Notes: a model not told the origin generated them from the letters alone. 64,000 nt of DNA from Stenotrophomonas hibiscicola ATCC 19867 (GCF_000382065.1 NZ_KB907503.1:1-64000); one strand, 5' to 3'. Positions 18,422 through 29,340 are shown, counted from the stretch's first letter. A program made the numbers and translations.

Positions 18422-18519
18422 GGGGCGGTGTGGGGCTGCAGGACCGTTGGCGCCATGGATGGCGCCATCGAGCCCCCAGGGACGGGTTTACGGCGTGTCC
18501 TGCAGCCCCACACCGCCCC
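18422..18519. repeat. Long inverted-repeat element B (23-bp arms)
   Basis: Arms 18422-18444 and 18497-18519 are perfectly complementary over 23 bp. The centre has a hairpin GGCGCCAT-GG-ATGGCGCC (18449-18466) followed by CGAGCCCCCAGGGACGGGTT. Element A shows a recognisably similar core on the other strand, but its arm sequences differ. Conserved core with diverged yet self-complementary arms indicates selection for the fold. Confidence 0.75.
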
Positions 18520-18606
18520 GCCCAACCCTCAGCAACCCAGAGCCGCTGTTGCTGTTGCTGTTGCCGTTGCCTCTGCAGGTGCAGGGCTGCAAGCCCTGCA
18601 AAGCAA

Positions 18607-19494
18607 CTACGTCACCCAGCCTGCAATCACCAGCAGGGCGAGGATCGCCAGCCACAGCAGCAGCATCCGCCACACCAGGCTCATCGCATCACGCAGGTCC
18701 GGCAGCCGCTGCCACACCGGCAACAGCCCGGCCTCGGTGTAATCGTGCGCATCTTCGCGCAGCTCGGCGTTGACGCTGGCCCGCGCCACCGCGCCCAGGA
18801 ACCCGATGGTGCCGGCCAGCCGCTCGCCATGGGCCTGGCGCCACGCCTTCCACGCCGTATCGAAGTTGCCCACCAGCGCCATCGAAAACGCCATCAGCTG
18901 CGCCACCGGCCACTCGATCCAGCCCAGCAGGCGCTGCGCCAGCGCCAGCGGCTCCACCGGCACGCGGGCACGCATCGGGCTTTCCGCCATCAGCGCCAGC
19001 AGCCGGTACCCCAGCGCACCGGCCGGGCCCAGCAGCAGGAACCAGAACAGCACCGCGAACCAGCGCCGCAGCGCGTTGAGCACGGTGGCCTCGACCAGCG
19101 ACGGCACGTCTTCGCGCAGGCTGCCACCGGCCGCCTGCAGGTTGCGCACGGCGGCCTGACGCGTTGCGGCGTCGTCCGCATCGATGATCGCTTCGATATC
19201 ACGATCCAGATCACGCGGCCCCCAGCACCAGGCCAGCACCGCCACGCCCAGCATCAGCGACGGCAGCCCGAACAGCACCCCGCGCAGCAGCCATGCCAGC
19301 AGCGCCATCAGCAGCAGCGGCGGCAGCAGTGCCAATGCAACACCGGCCGGTCCCTGCCACGCCTTTCCGCCATGCGCGTCCAGCCAGCCCAGCCAGCGCC
19401 GGAAGCCGGCGAAACGGCGCAGCGAGGCGGCAGCGGCCGGGGCAACATGGCCCAGGGCCAGTGCCACCAGCACGGCGGCCAGAGTGGTGAACAT
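18607..19494 (-). CDS. ampE: AmpE-like inner-membrane protein
   Basis: A 295-residue membrane protein with an N-terminal hydrophobic helix, paired helices near residues 50-90, a central block RRWFAVLFWFLLLGPAGALGYRLL and a C-terminal anchor (LLLWLAILALLVIAGWV). This layout and the central block match the AmpE/CobD-like family, linked in enterobacteria to ampD and beta-lactamase signalling. No ampD gene is adjacent here, unlike the classical ampDE operon, so its link to L1/L2 induction is not supported by context. The gene is convergent with the DUF2752 gene across a repeat-rich interval. Confidence 0.7.
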   Translation of the reverse strand: MFTTLAAVLVALALGHVAPAAAASLRRFAGFRRWLGWLDAHGGKAWQGPAGVALALLPPLLLMALLAWLLRGVLFGLPSLMLGVAVLAWCWGPRDLDRDIEAIIDADDAATRQAAVRNLQAAGGSLREDVPSLVEATVLNALRRWFAVLFWFLLLGPAGALGYRLLALMAESPMRARVPVEPLALAQRLLGWIEWPVAQLMAFSMALVGNFDTAWKAWRQAHGERLAGTIGFLGAVARASVNAELREDAHDYTEAGLLPVWQRLPDLRDAMSLVWRMLLLWLAILALLVIAGWVT

Positions 19495-19640
19495 GGCAGG
19501 TCTCCCTACGAAACGGAACGCTCGGCGCCGTTACCTTACCTGTCGCAGCGGCGCCCCTCAGCGGTGAACCGGACTGTAACCCGGGCCGTGTTCAGGTGGC
19601 GGCAATACAGCAGCCACAACCGGCCCGGCCGCAGCCCGGT

Positions 19641-20546
19641 TCAGCCCTGCTGCTCGCGGTACCAGTGTTCGATCAGGCCGCGCGAAATCGAGATCGGCGG
19701 CGACAGGCGGATGCCCTGGCCATCGTCGTCCGCATCGCGTGCCAATGCTGCGCCAACCTCATCGGCAGTGAACCAGCGCGCGTCTTCCAGTTCGCCATCC
19801 ACAGTCGGCAGGTCATCCTGCGCCTGTGCACGGAAACCGATCATCAGCGCGCCGGGGAACGGCCACGGCTGCGAACCGAGGTACTGGCAGGCGGTCACCC
19901 GCACCTTGCTCTCCTCGTGCACTTCACGCACCACGGTCTGCTCGAACGTCTCGCCGGGTTCGACGAAGCCGGCCAGCACCGAGTAACGACGCGGGGCCCA
20001 GTTCGACTGCCGGCCCAGCAGCAGCCGGCCCTGGTTCTCCACGGCGACGATCACGGCGGGATCGACACGCGGGTAGTGCTCGGTGGAACACTGCGCGCAA
20101 CGGCCGACGAAGCCGCCTCGGGCAAACGCCACGGCGCCGCCGCACACACCGCAGAAGCGGGTGCGCGAGTGCCAGTAAGACATGCCGCGGGCATAGCTGA
20201 AGGCGGTCGCATCGGCCATCGACCACAGCAGCGCGGCCTGGCGCAGGTCGAGGCGACGTGGTGCGGTGACGGTGACGCTGGCGGCTTCAACCGAGAACCA
20301 TGCTTGTTCCCCGCGCAGGCCGAGGAAGATCGCGGAGCCGGGACCACCCCCGATGTCGGCGCCGGTCAGCGCCAGCGGCTGGTCGTCATCGCCGGTAAAG
20401 GCGCTGCCGTCCTGATCGAGCACGAGAATGCGCGCGCCCGGCCACAGGCGCGCCAGTGCATCGGCATCGTCGCGCAGGGCATCGGCGCGCTCCAGCGGTT
20501 CGCCAACGAAGGCGAAACCGGAAAGCGGCGAAGAAGTATTGGGCAT
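19641..20546 (-). CDS. nudC: NAD(+) diphosphatase NudC
   Basis: A 301-residue Nudix hydrolase. The zinc ribbon is CGVCGGAVAFARGGFVGRC plus CAQC and is followed by EHYPRVDPAVIV. The Nudix box GFVEPGETFEQTVVREVHEE is complete, and the NudC-specific SQPWPFPGALMIGF follows. The family hydrolyses NADH and NAD and removes NAD caps from RNA 5' ends. The start at 20546 gives MPNTSSPLSGF; the longer upstream reading frame runs through a REP sequence and is not homologous. The gene is 146 bp upstream of the AmpE-like gene on the same strand. Confidence 0.93.
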   Translation of the reverse strand: MPNTSSPLSGFAFVGEPLERADALRDDADALARLWPGARILVLDQDGSAFTGDDDQPLALTGADIGGGPGSAIFLGLRGEQAWFSVEAASVTVTAPRRLDLRQAALLWSMADATAFSYARGMSYWHSRTRFCGVCGGAVAFARGGFVGRCAQCSTEHYPRVDPAVIVAVENQGRLLLGRQSNWAPRRYSVLAGFVEPGETFEQTVVREVHEESKVRVTACQYLGSQPWPFPGALMIGFRAQAQDDLPTVDGELEDARWFTADEVGAALARDADDDGQGIRLSPPISISRGLIEHWYREQQG

Positions 20547-20628
20547 CCGGCAAGCGTGCCGCCAATCGATGCGGGTGGCAAGGTCGGCGCTGTGCGCAAT
20601 CTGCTGTTGTGTGCATGGAGGCACAGAG

Positions 20629-20688
20629 CATCCACGCACGGCGTGGATCAACTGATCCGCTCTGGTGGGTGCCAACCGTGGTTGGCAC
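20629..20688. repeat. REP palindrome plus GTGCCAACC palindrome
   Basis: A degenerate ATCCACG/CGTGGAT copy (20629-20652) is followed by GTGCCAACCGTGGTTGGCAC (20669-20688). Both lie between erpA and nudC, where they could serve as 3' stem-loops for erpA. Confidence 0.65.
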
Positions 20689-20706
20689 ATCCTGGCCACA
20701 GGGCTC

Positions 20707-21099
20707 TTACATGCTGAAGCTGCTGCCGCAGCCGCAGGTGGTCTTTGCGTTCGGGTTGCGGATCACGAACTGGGCACCGGTCAGACTCTCGGTGTAATCC
20801 ACCTCGGCGCCCATCAGGTACTGCAGGCTGAGCGGGTCGACCAGCAGGGTCACCCCGCTGGTCTGTACCGCCAGGTCGTCCTCGGCACGGTTCTCGTCGA
20901 ACTCGAACCCGTACTGGAAGCCCGAACAGCCACCGCCTTCGATGTACACGCGCAGGGCCAGGTCGGGGTTGCCCTCTTCCTGGATCAGGGATTTGACCTT
21001 GGCGGCCGCCGACTCGGTGAAGTTCAGCGGGCGCTCCAGCGATTGGTAATCGGGCGCGGCAACCGGAGTGGCGCCGGGCAGGGAGACTAGCGTGCTCAT
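20707..21099 (-). CDS. erpA: Iron-sulfur cluster insertion protein ErpA
   Basis: A 130-residue A-type carrier. The three conserved cysteines are Cys58 in [13 protein letters not shown] and Cys122/Cys124 in the C-terminal CGCGSSFSM. The N-terminal 20 residues are a typical extension before [18 protein letters not shown]. It delivers Fe-S clusters to apo-proteins in the cytoplasm and is usually essential in proteobacteria. The ATG at 21099 yields MSTLVSLPG; a longer frame upstream is not conserved. It is 31 bp downstream of the bactofilin gene on the same strand. Confidence 0.94.
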   Translation of the reverse strand: MSTLVSLPGATPVAAPDYQSLERPLNFTESAAAKVKSLIQEEGNPDLALRVYIEGGGCSGFQYGFEFDENRAEDDLAVQTSGVTLLVDPLSLQYLMGAEVDYTESLTGAQFVIRNPNAKTTCGCGSSFSM

Positions 21100-21130
21100 G
21101 ATGTCAGCATGGGGGTGCCGGGGATGGCTT

Positions 21131-21595
21131 TCAAGCCATCGCCTCGGCCAGCTTGCGGCGTGCAGCAGTGTCGCCCTTGCCGCCATTGGCCTCATCGCCT
21201 TCCGGCGCCGGCAGGGCCGCCATCGGGGCGCTGGCATGGATCAGGCGGCCGTTCAGCTGGGCGCCCGCATTCATCTCCACCACCTGGTAATGGACGTTGC
21301 CATTGACCCGTGCGCTCGGGGTCAACTCGACCTTCTCGGTGGCGTGTACATCGCCGTCCAGGCGACCGCTGATGACCACCACCTGGGCCCGGATTTCGCC
21401 CTCGATCACGCCGTGCTCGGCGACCGTCAGGGTCGCGCCACTGGCGCCTTCGGCGGCGATCACCTTGCCATGGATGCGGCCTTCCACGTACAGGCCACCA
21501 CTGAATTCCACATCACCGCGGATCACCACCTGGTTGCCGATCAGGGCATCCACCACCAGCTGGCCTTCACGGTTGGATTTGCTGCTTCCGAACAT
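21131..21595 (-). CDS. Bactofilin (polymer-forming cytoskeletal protein)
   Basis: A 154-residue protein whose centre (residues ~15-115) is a right-handed beta-helix of short repeats such as [20 protein letters not shown] and [21 protein letters not shown]. Disordered N- and C-terminal tails flank it, with the C-terminus rich in Ala, Gly and Lys. Bactofilins polymerise without nucleotide and organise envelope growth or stalks. The partner gene upstream overlaps almost exactly (its stop at 21600 precedes this ATG at 21595), indicating translational coupling with a membrane coiled-coil protein. The usual M23 peptidase partner is not adjacent. Confidence 0.92.
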   Translation of the reverse strand: MFGSSKSNREGQLVVDALIGNQVVIRGDVEFSGGLYVEGRIHGKVIAAEGASGATLTVAEHGVIEGEIRAQVVVISGRLDGDVHATEKVELTPSARVNGNVHYQVVEMNAGAQLNGRLIHASAPMAALPAPEGDEANGGKGDTAARRKLAEAMA

Positions 21596-21599
21596 CTGC

Positions 21600-22343
21600 C
21601 TACTCCCCTTTGGCGGCCGGCGCACCGGCCTGTTTCCAGTCGAATACCTGGGTGGTACCCCCCGTACCACTCCCCAATGTCACCCGCACGCGTTGCGGGG
21701 TGAAGTCAGCCGGCAGCATCACGCTGCCGGTGAGCTGCTGGAAGTACCGGAACGAGTAATCCTGTCCCGGTACCTTGCTGCGCTGGTGCAGATCATCCCA
21801 GCTGATCGTGGCCAGCTTGCCGTTCCTGACGCCTTCCACGGTGAAGCGCATCTGCCCCTGGCTGATGGCGCCGCGGTTGAGGTTCTGGGTCAGCACGGCG
21901 GTGTATTGCCAGGTGCCGGCCGCTTCCGGGCTGAACTCGATCGAATGGGTGTTCAGGCCCTTGCGCTGGCTGGTCGAACCCACCAGGCGCTCATAGAAGG
22001 CAACGTCGGCACGCAGGCCGGCGATTTCCTCATCGCGCTCGGCCAGCGAGGACTGCACCTCGGTGTTGGCAGCGCGGCTGATGCGGTCGGAGGCTTCCAG
22101 CGTGGCCTGCTTCTGGCGCAGTTCGGTCAGCTGCGCCTGCAGCGTCTCGGCACGCTTCTCGGCGGCCTGCAGGCGCTGGCCCTGGGCATCGCGCGGGGTG
22201 GCCATCCAGCAGCCACCGAGCACGGCCAGCACCAGGCTGAGCAGCCAGATGCCGCCGATCACCAGCAGGCGGCGACGGTCGGCAGGCGGTTGCGGCGCGC
22301 CGGGCAGGCGGACCTGCACGCGCATGGGAGGACGGTTGGTCAT
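21600..22343 (-). CDS. DUF6776-type membrane protein with coiled coil
   Basis: A 247-residue protein with a cytosolic basic N-terminus, one transmembrane helix (residues ~27-48, LLVIGGIWLLSLVLAVLGG) and a coiled coil at ~55-118 (QRLQAAEKRAETLQAQLTELRQKQ). A periplasmic beta-rich domain of about 120 residues ends the protein. It belongs to the conserved family found upstream of bactofilin genes in many gammaproteobacteria. The gene order and 4-bp spacing to the bactofilin suggest that it anchors or positions the filament at the inner membrane. That function is inferred from context. Confidence 0.78.
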   Translation of the reverse strand: MTNRPPMRVQVRLPGAPQPPADRRRLLVIGGIWLLSLVLAVLGGCWMATPRDAQGQRLQAAEKRAETLQAQLTELRQKQATLEASDRISRAANTEVQSSLAERDEEIAGLRADVAFYERLVGSTSQRKGLNTHSIEFSPEAAGTWQYTAVLTQNLNRGAISQGQMRFTVEGVRNGKLATISWDDLHQRSKVPGQDYSFRYFQQLTGSVMLPADFTPQRVRVTLGSGTGGTTQVFDWKQAGAPAAKGE

Positions 22344-22522
22344 GGGTGGTTTCCGGGGTATCGCAAGGGCGACACCGGTACGGCCCCTGTGGCAAACGAC
22401 GGGCTAGTGTATGACAGGACGGGTGGGTTTCCTGCGCAGCAGCGAGCCACGGTCTGTGGCGTTCAGGCATGCCATCGTCGATAGTGTGGTCCCCTGCACA
22501 GTTCCGTCGCCGGAGCATCGCC

Positions 22523-23140
22523 ATGACCGAAGCCCACCTGTTCGTGATCGGCATCCTGCTGGCCTGGCTGGCCGGCATCCGCGTCTACCTCACCGTGTTC
22601 GGTGTCGGCCTGGCCGGCCTGCTCGGCTGGGTCGACCTGCCACCGGCCCTGCAGGCTACTGAATCGTGGTGGGTGCTGGGCACTTCGGCGGCGCTGGCGG
22701 TGACCGAATTCTTCGCCGACAAGATTCCCGGCGTGGACTCGGCGTGGGATCTGGTGCAGACCCTGGCACGTGTACCCGCAGGTGCCTTCCTTGCCGCAGC
22801 CACGCTGTCGCCGGATGGGCAGCTGGGTACCGGCGCACTTGCTGCCGGTGCCGGTGTCGCGCTGGCCAGCCATGGCCTGAAAGCCGGCACCCGTGCCCTG
22901 CTCAATACCTCGCCCGAGCCTGCCAGCAACTGGGTGGCCTCCGCCGCCGAGGACACCGTGGTGGTCGGGGGCCTGGCCCTGGCCCTGGCACACCCGTGGA
23001 TCGCGCTGATCGTGGTGCTGGCCTGCAGCCTGGCGGGCGCGCTGCTGGTGTGGCTGGTCTGGCGCACCTTGTGGAAGGGCGTGCGCTGGCTGGCACGCAG
23101 TGCGTCGCCGGACGGTCCGCGCCAGCCGGGTACCGGTTGA
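22523..23140 (+). CDS. DUF4126 family membrane protein
   Basis: A 205-residue protein with five to six hydrophobic segments and the family phrases LAWLAGIRVYLTVFGVGLAGLLGWVDLP, AVTEFFADKIPGVDSAWDLVQT and NTSPEPASNWVASAAEDT. The conserved FxADKIPxxD and SPEP..NW..S blocks define DUF4126, a family of inner-membrane proteins without assigned function. The ATG at 22523 is preferred over 22469 because it begins at the first membrane helix and is preceded by CGGAG. It is divergent from the bactofilin operon, with 179 bp between them. Confidence 0.85.
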   Translation: MTEAHLFVIGILLAWLAGIRVYLTVFGVGLAGLLGWVDLPPALQATESWWVLGTSAALAVTEFFADKIPGVDSAWDLVQTLARVPAGAFLAAATLSPDGQLGTGALAAGAGVALASHGLKAGTRALLNTSPEPASNWVASAAEDTVVVGGLALALAHPWIALIVVLACSLAGALLVWLVWRTLWKGVRWLARSASPDGPRQPGTG

Positions 23141-23184
23141 ACCTCGGGCTTGTCGCATAATGGACGCGAACACCAGGAGCACCG

Positions 23185-25071
23185 ATGGCCGCAAACGAAT
23201 CCCCCGCGGGCGCCCGCCCGGGACGCGCTGAATCCCCTCCGGCCGATCATTGGCAACGCTGGGCCGCGGAGCCGGCGAGCGCGGTCGCCGCAGTACCCGC
23301 AGTGGTTCCGCCGCTGGCCAGCTCCGACATGCCCGCATCGATCGGCAGCGCGCCACCGCCTCTGCCGGGCCCGGCCTTCCTGGCCGAGGCTGGCAACAAC
23401 GACCAGGCGCCGTTGGCCTCCGATTCGCCCTACCGCGTGCTGATCGTCGAGGACGACCGCGCCCAGGCCCTGTTCGCGCAGAGCGTGCTGCACGGCGCCG
23501 GCATGCAGGCGATCGTGCACAGCGACGCCGATGGCGCGCTGCAGGCGATCAAGGAACACCGTCCCGACCTGATCCTGATGGATCTGCACCTGCCCGGACT
23601 GGATGGCATGCGGCTGACCGCACTGATCCGCCAGCAGCCCGGCCTGCAGCTGCTGCCGATCGTGTTCCTCAGCGGCGATCCGGATCCAGAGCGCCAGTTC
23701 GAAGTGCTCGACAGCGGCGCCGACGATTACCTGAGCAAGCCGATCCGCCCGCGCCACCTGATCGCCGCCGTGGCCAACCGCATCCGCCGCGCACGTGCGC
23801 AGGCCGCGACCCTGCCCGGTGCCAGCGGCGTACCGGCCACCAGCAATCCGGAAACCGGCCTGCCGACGCGCCATCACGTGCTGCAGCAGCTCAACACCGC
23901 ACTCGCCCACCGCGACCGGGGCGGTGTGTTCTTCATCGAAGTGGCCAGCGCGCTGGGGCTGCGCGAACGCTATGGTTATGCCGCCTTCGAGCGCCTGATG
24001 GTACAGGCCGGGCAGCGCCTGGCCGAGGCCGGCCATCCACACCTGCTGGCACGCCTGAACGACAACAGTTTCCTGCTGCTGGCCCGCAACGCCGACGAAG
24101 ATGCCCTGGAAGGCATCGCCGCTTCCCTGCGCGAGCAGCTGTCGGCGCGTGCCTTCGTGATCCGCGACGACGAATCGGTGCACCTGCGCGGCGTGGTGGG
24201 TTATGCGCCGCTGTCGCCGGGCTTCGACGATGCCAACGCTGCACTGGAAGCGATCGAGCGCACCACCCTGCAGGCACGCCTGCTCAGCGCCGGTGTGGCG
24301 GGCCATGTGCACCGCCAGGCCGTCACCGAACAGGAGCACCTGGCACTGCTGGAAGGCCAGCTGGAGCTGGCCTATCAGCCGATCGTCGCCGTCGCCGGTG
24401 GCAACACCGCGCAGTACCAGCTGCTGCTGCGCCTGCGCCAGGCCGATGGCACGGTGCTGGCGGCCGGCCAGGTTATTCCGGCCGCCGAAGCGGCAGGCCG
24501 TATCGCCGACCTCGACCAGCAGGTGATGGACCACGCGCTGGGCCTGCTGGATCTCTACCGGCACGCCACGCCGCCGCTGAACCTGTTCGTCTCGCAGTCG
24601 CTGCGCACCCTGCAGCGCGATGCCTTCGCCGACTGGCTGCTGGAATCGCTGCAGCAGCGTGACCTGCCGGGCAGTGCGCTGGTGATCGACGTGCGCCTGC
24701 CCGACGCACTGATCCACACCGTGCCGCTGCAACAGTTCTGCCAGCGCATGGCCGGCGCCGGGGTGCGCTTCTGCCTGAGCCAGTTCGAGCCCAGCGGCGA
24801 AGCCGACGCCCTGCTGACCCAGCTGCCGCTGTCGTTCGTGCGCATGGCCGCGCGCTTCTCCAGCAGCCATGCCAACCCGGCCACGCGCGAGGAACTGCGC
24901 AAGGCGATCGAACAGGCACATGCGGCCGGGCTGCAGATCATCGGGCAGCAGATCGAGGACCCACAGGCCGCCGCGGCGATGTGGGTCGGCGGCGTCGATT
25001 ACATCCAGGGCAACATGGTGCAGTCGGCCGGCAGCGACCTGAACTTCGACTTCCACAACGCGGTGCTCTGA
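23185..25071 (+). CDS. REC - degenerate GGDEF - degenerate EAL signalling protein
   Basis: A 628-residue protein. A Pro/Ala-rich leader (1-88) precedes a receiver domain (~90-205) with VEDD, phosphoacceptor Asp133 in LMDLHLPGLDGM and the KPI lysine. The next domain has the GGDEF fold, but the active-site loop reads LNDNSF (~291). The EAL-like domain has QLLLR in place of EALLR (~412) and CLSQFEPSGEAD in place of the DDFGTG loop. Catalysis of c-di-GMP synthesis or breakdown is therefore unlikely. It may bind c-di-GMP or act as a FimX-like scaffold. One base separates its stop from the next gene, a hybrid kinase. Confidence 0.88.
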   Translation: MAANESPAGARPGRAESPPADHWQRWAAEPASAVAAVPAVVPPLASSDMPASIGSAPPPLPGPAFLAEAGNNDQAPLASDSPYRVLIVEDDRAQALFAQSVLHGAGMQAIVHSDADGALQAIKEHRPDLILMDLHLPGLDGMRLTALIRQQPGLQLLPIVFLSGDPDPERQFEVLDSGADDYLSKPIRPRHLIAAVANRIRRARAQAATLPGASGVPATSNPETGLPTRHHVLQQLNTALAHRDRGGVFFIEVASALGLRERYGYAAFERLMVQAGQRLAEAGHPHLLARLNDNSFLLLARNADEDALEGIAASLREQLSARAFVIRDDESVHLRGVVGYAPLSPGFDDANAALEAIERTTLQARLLSAGVAGHVHRQAVTEQEHLALLEGQLELAYQPIVAVAGGNTAQYQLLLRLRQADGTVLAAGQVIPAAEAAGRIADLDQQVMDHALGLLDLYRHATPPLNLFVSQSLRTLQRDAFADWLLESLQQRDLPGSALVIDVRLPDALIHTVPLQQFCQRMAGAGVRFCLSQFEPSGEADALLTQLPLSFVRMAARFSSSHANPATREELRKAIEQAHAAGLQIIGQQIEDPQAAAAMWVGGVDYIQGNMVQSAGSDLNFDFHNAVL

Positions 25072-25072
25072 C

Positions 25073-27304
<2,232 letters not shown>

Positions 27305-27305
27305 C

Positions 27306-27776
27306 TCACTCTTCCAGCTTGCTCAGCAGGTACTTGGGCTCGCCGATGCGCTCGATCAGGTCGAGCTGGGTTTCCAGCCAGTCGATGTGTTCTTCTTCCG
27401 AATCGAGAATCTTCACGAACAGCTGGCGGCTGACATAGTCGCCGACCGAATCGGCATAGGCGACGGCCTCGCGCAGGGTGACCACGCCGTCGCGCTCCAG
27501 CGACAGGTCGCACTGCAGGATCTCGGTCGGGTTCTCGCCGATGCGCAGCTTGCCCAGCGCCTGGAAGTTCGGCAGGCCTTCGAGGAACAGGATGCGGTCG
27601 GCGAGCATGTCGGCATGCTTCATCTCGTCGATCGATTCCTTGTACTCGTGCTCGGCCAGTTCCTTGATGCCCCAGTTCTTCAGCATCTTGGCGTGCAGGA
27701 AGTACTGGTTGATCGCGGTCAGCTCGTTGTAGAGGACCTTGTTGAGGAATTCGATGACCTTGGTGTCGCCCTTCAT
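27306..27776 (-). CDS. bfr: Bacterioferritin
   Basis: A 156-residue four-helix ferritin. The ferroxidase ligands are all present at the canonical positions: Glu18, Glu51, His54, Glu94, Glu127 and His130. Met52, the haem axial ligand of bacterioferritins, is present in DEMKHAD. The protein stores iron in a 24-mer shell and needs Bfd for iron release. The start at 27776 gives [11 protein letters not shown], the family N-terminus. The gene encoding Bfd lies 141 bp upstream on the same strand. The stop is 1 bp from the convergent kinase gene. Confidence 0.95.
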   Translation of the reverse strand: MKGDTKVIEFLNKVLYNELTAINQYFLHAKMLKNWGIKELAEHEYKESIDEMKHADMLADRILFLEGLPNFQALGKLRIGENPTEILQCDLSLERDGVVTLREAVAYADSVGDYVSRQLFVKILDSEEEHIDWLETQLDLIERIGEPKYLLSKLEE

Positions 27777-27917
27777 GGGATGCTCCTGCACGCTGAAAAC
27801 GCAGGCACTTTAACGCCTTGCCTGCGGCCGTGAAGGAACGCGAATCGTGCGCATTGGCCTGTGCGGCCGCGCGTGAAGGATGCGAAAGCGCGGCGTCAAT
27901 GCGCCGCGAAGAAACGA

Positions 27918-28127
27918 TCAGGCAACCTGGGCCAGGCCCAATACCGGCAGCGGCAGATCGTGGGTCGCACGCGCCTTGGCCAAGAGGTCCGCGGCCATGT
28001 CCAGGCAGGAACCGCAGGTCGCACCACAGCCGGTCCGCATGGTCAGTTCGGCCACCGTGCTGACACCATGGCTGGCGGCTTCGCGGATCTGGTGGTCGGT
28101 GACTCCGTTGCAGATGCAGACGTACAC
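27918..28127 (-). CDS. bfd: Bacterioferritin-associated ferredoxin
   Basis: A 69-residue [2Fe-2S] protein with cluster cysteines Cys4, Cys6, Cys38 and Cys41 (CIC near the start and TCGSC later), spaced as in E. coli Bfd. It reduces ferric iron in the bacterioferritin core so that iron can leave. Translation begins with GTG at 28127. A Fur-like site lies 54-72 bp upstream, which fits derepression in low iron. The downstream bfr gene may be co-transcribed. Confidence 0.93.
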   Translation of the reverse strand: MYVCICNGVTDHQIREAASHGVSTVAELTMRTGCGATCGSCLDMAADLLAKARATHDLPLPVLGLAQVA

Positions 28128-28180
28128 AGGCGGGAACCGGGCTGACAGGCCAGGAGCGGCCTGGTGGCTATTCCAATGGA

Positions 28181-28199
28181 AACGAGAATGGTTGTCAAT
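28181..28199 (-). promoter_or_regulatory. Putative Fur box upstream of bfd
   Basis: AACGAGAATGGTTGTCAAT matches the xanthomonad-type Fur palindrome AATGAGAATGATTCTCAAT at 16 of 19 positions. A nearby ACCATTCTCGAT (28211-28222) echoes the half-site in the opposite direction, so a double site is possible. Iron-dependent control of bfd is typical of the family; binding is inferred. Confidence 0.6.
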
Positions 28200-28235
28200 C
28201 AGAGACCTGAACCATTCTCGATACCGTTCAGCCCG

Positions 28236-28856
28236 TCAGCTGGCTGGGCCATCACCCGTGGCCTTCTTCGGCCAGTAGCCGCGCGTCCGCGGGCGCTTGC
28301 GCGGGCGGTCGTGGCCGGCCGTGTGGCCGGGCATCCAAGCCTCGGCGGCGCTCTTGGGCATGGCGGTTACGCCCTGCCCGGCGACCCCGCGCGCCAAAGG
28401 CGCCAGATGACGCAGTGCGCGCGCATAGACGCCGCGCTTGAACACCACCACATGCTCCACCGGGTACCAGAAATCGACCCAGCGCCAATGATCGAACTCG
28501 GGCGAGTCAGTGTGGTCCAGCTTCACATGGGATTCGTCGCCGGTCAGGCGCAGCAGGAACCAGACCTGCTTCTGGCCGATGCAGACCTGCCGCTCGTTGC
28601 GGCGGATGGCCCGCGCCGGCAGCTTGTAGCGCAGCCAACCGGGCGTGGCCCCGAGCACTTCCACATGCTCAGGCAGCAGGCCGGTTTCTTCCTGCAGTTC
28701 ACGATACATGGCCTCGACGGGCGTCTCATCGGTGTTCATGCCCCCTTGCGGGAACTGCCAACCATCCCGGCGCACGCGTCGTGCCCAGAACACCTGGCCG
28801 TCCTGCCGCATCAGCACAATGCCGACGTTCGGTCGATAGCCGTCCGGATCGATCAC
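28236..28856 (-). CDS. rppH: RNA pyrophosphohydrolase RppH
   Basis: A 206-residue Nudix protein beginning [15 protein letters not shown], the conserved RppH N-terminus, read from a GTG start at 28856. The Nudix box [24 protein letters not shown] is intact. Later blocks GWLRYKLP and the region around KQVWFLLRL and [12 protein letters not shown] are family-specific. It removes pyrophosphate from mRNA 5' ends and so starts RNase E-dependent decay. The C-terminal ~50 residues are a basic, proline-rich tail longer than in E. coli (176 residues). Confidence 0.93.
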   Translation of the reverse strand: MIDPDGYRPNVGIVLMRQDGQVFWARRVRRDGWQFPQGGMNTDETPVEAMYRELQEETGLLPEHVEVLGATPGWLRYKLPARAIRRNERQVCIGQKQVWFLLRLTGDESHVKLDHTDSPEFDHWRWVDFWYPVEHVVVFKRGVYARALRHLAPLARGVAGQGVTAMPKSAAEAWMPGHTAGHDRPRKRPRTRGYWPKKATGDGPAS

Positions 28857-28934
28857 GATGCGGACTCCTAAGAAAATCTACTGCCCGGGACTATCCCACG
28901 CCCTCTGTCGGCCCACAAGCACGGCACAAAAGTG

Positions 28935-28964
28935 TTGACAGGGACGGTACACATCCGCAGAATA
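28935..28964 (+). promoter_or_regulatory. Promoter for the tRNA-Met/tRNA-Gln unit
   Basis: A consensus -35 TTGACA (28935-28940) is followed after 17 bp by CAGAAT (28958-28963). A GC-rich stretch AGCGGGC then precedes the tRNA start at 28978, resembling a stringent-type discriminator. Confidence 0.65.
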
Positions 28965-28977
28965 GCGGGCTCACCAA

Positions 28978-29054
28978 GGCTATGTAGCTCAGCCGGTTAG
29001 AGCACAGCACTCATAATGCTGGGGTCGGTGGTTCGAGTCCACCCATAGCCACCA
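28978..29054 (+). tRNA. tRNA-Met (CAT), elongator type
   Basis: A full 77-nt cloverleaf with encoded CCA. The acceptor stem is GGCTATG paired with CATAGCC. The anticodon loop reads CTCATAA with CAT, and the T-arm is GGTGGTTCGAGTCCACC. The sequence is close to E. coli elongator tRNA-Met rather than initiator (CGCGGGG start) or the lysidine-modified tRNA-Ile. Confidence 0.93.
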
Positions 29055-29109
29055 CACTGAAAATGAAGTTGTTTTTCAGCGTGACAAGTGAGAAAATCGT
29101 TGTACGTTT

Positions 29110-29184
29110 TGCCCCGTCGCCAAGCGGTAAGGCACCTGACTCTGACTCAGGCATTCGGTGGTTCGAATCCATCCGGGGCAGCCA
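29110..29184 (+). tRNA. tRNA-Gln (CTG)
   Basis: A 75-nt cloverleaf with encoded CCA. The acceptor stem is TGCCCCG paired with CGGGGCA and the discriminator is G. The anticodon arm CCTGA-CTCTGAC-TCAGG carries CTG. The D-loop GCCAAGCGGTAAGGC is typical of tRNA-Gln. It lies 55 bp after tRNA-Met, probably in one transcript. Confidence 0.93.
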
Positions 29185-29235
29185 AATTAAAAGCAAAAGG
29201 CCAGATCGAAAGATCTGGCCTTTTGCTTTTAATTT
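29184..29235 (+). terminator. Very long terminator hairpin after tRNA-Gln
   Basis: A perfect 24-bp stem closed by a GAAA tetraloop starts at the last base of the CCA end. The inner part GGCCAGATC/GATCTGGCC is GC-rich, and the outer part is AAAAGC/GCTTTT. The 3' arm itself contains TTTTGCTTTT, so it works as an intrinsic terminator on the plus strand. Symmetry allows termination from the other side too. Confidence 0.85.
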
Positions 29236-29340
29236 GGTCGCGCATTCCACCTTATCCCCGCGCCTGTCGGCGCACCCCCTTGAACAACAAGGGGGCTCTT
29301 CTCCAGAGAGAGGCCCGGGGTCGGACATGCAAAAAGACGG

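Noticed and set aside
18268..19986. 572-codon plus-strand frame across the AmpE-like and NudC genes
   Set aside because: It spans two minus-strand genes and the inverted-repeat interval and shows only Gln/Arg/His-rich sequence.
28978..29054. tRNA-Ile2 (CAT, lysidine-modified) as an alternative identity
   Set aside because: The acceptor stem, D-arm and anticodon stem match elongator tRNA-Met much better.
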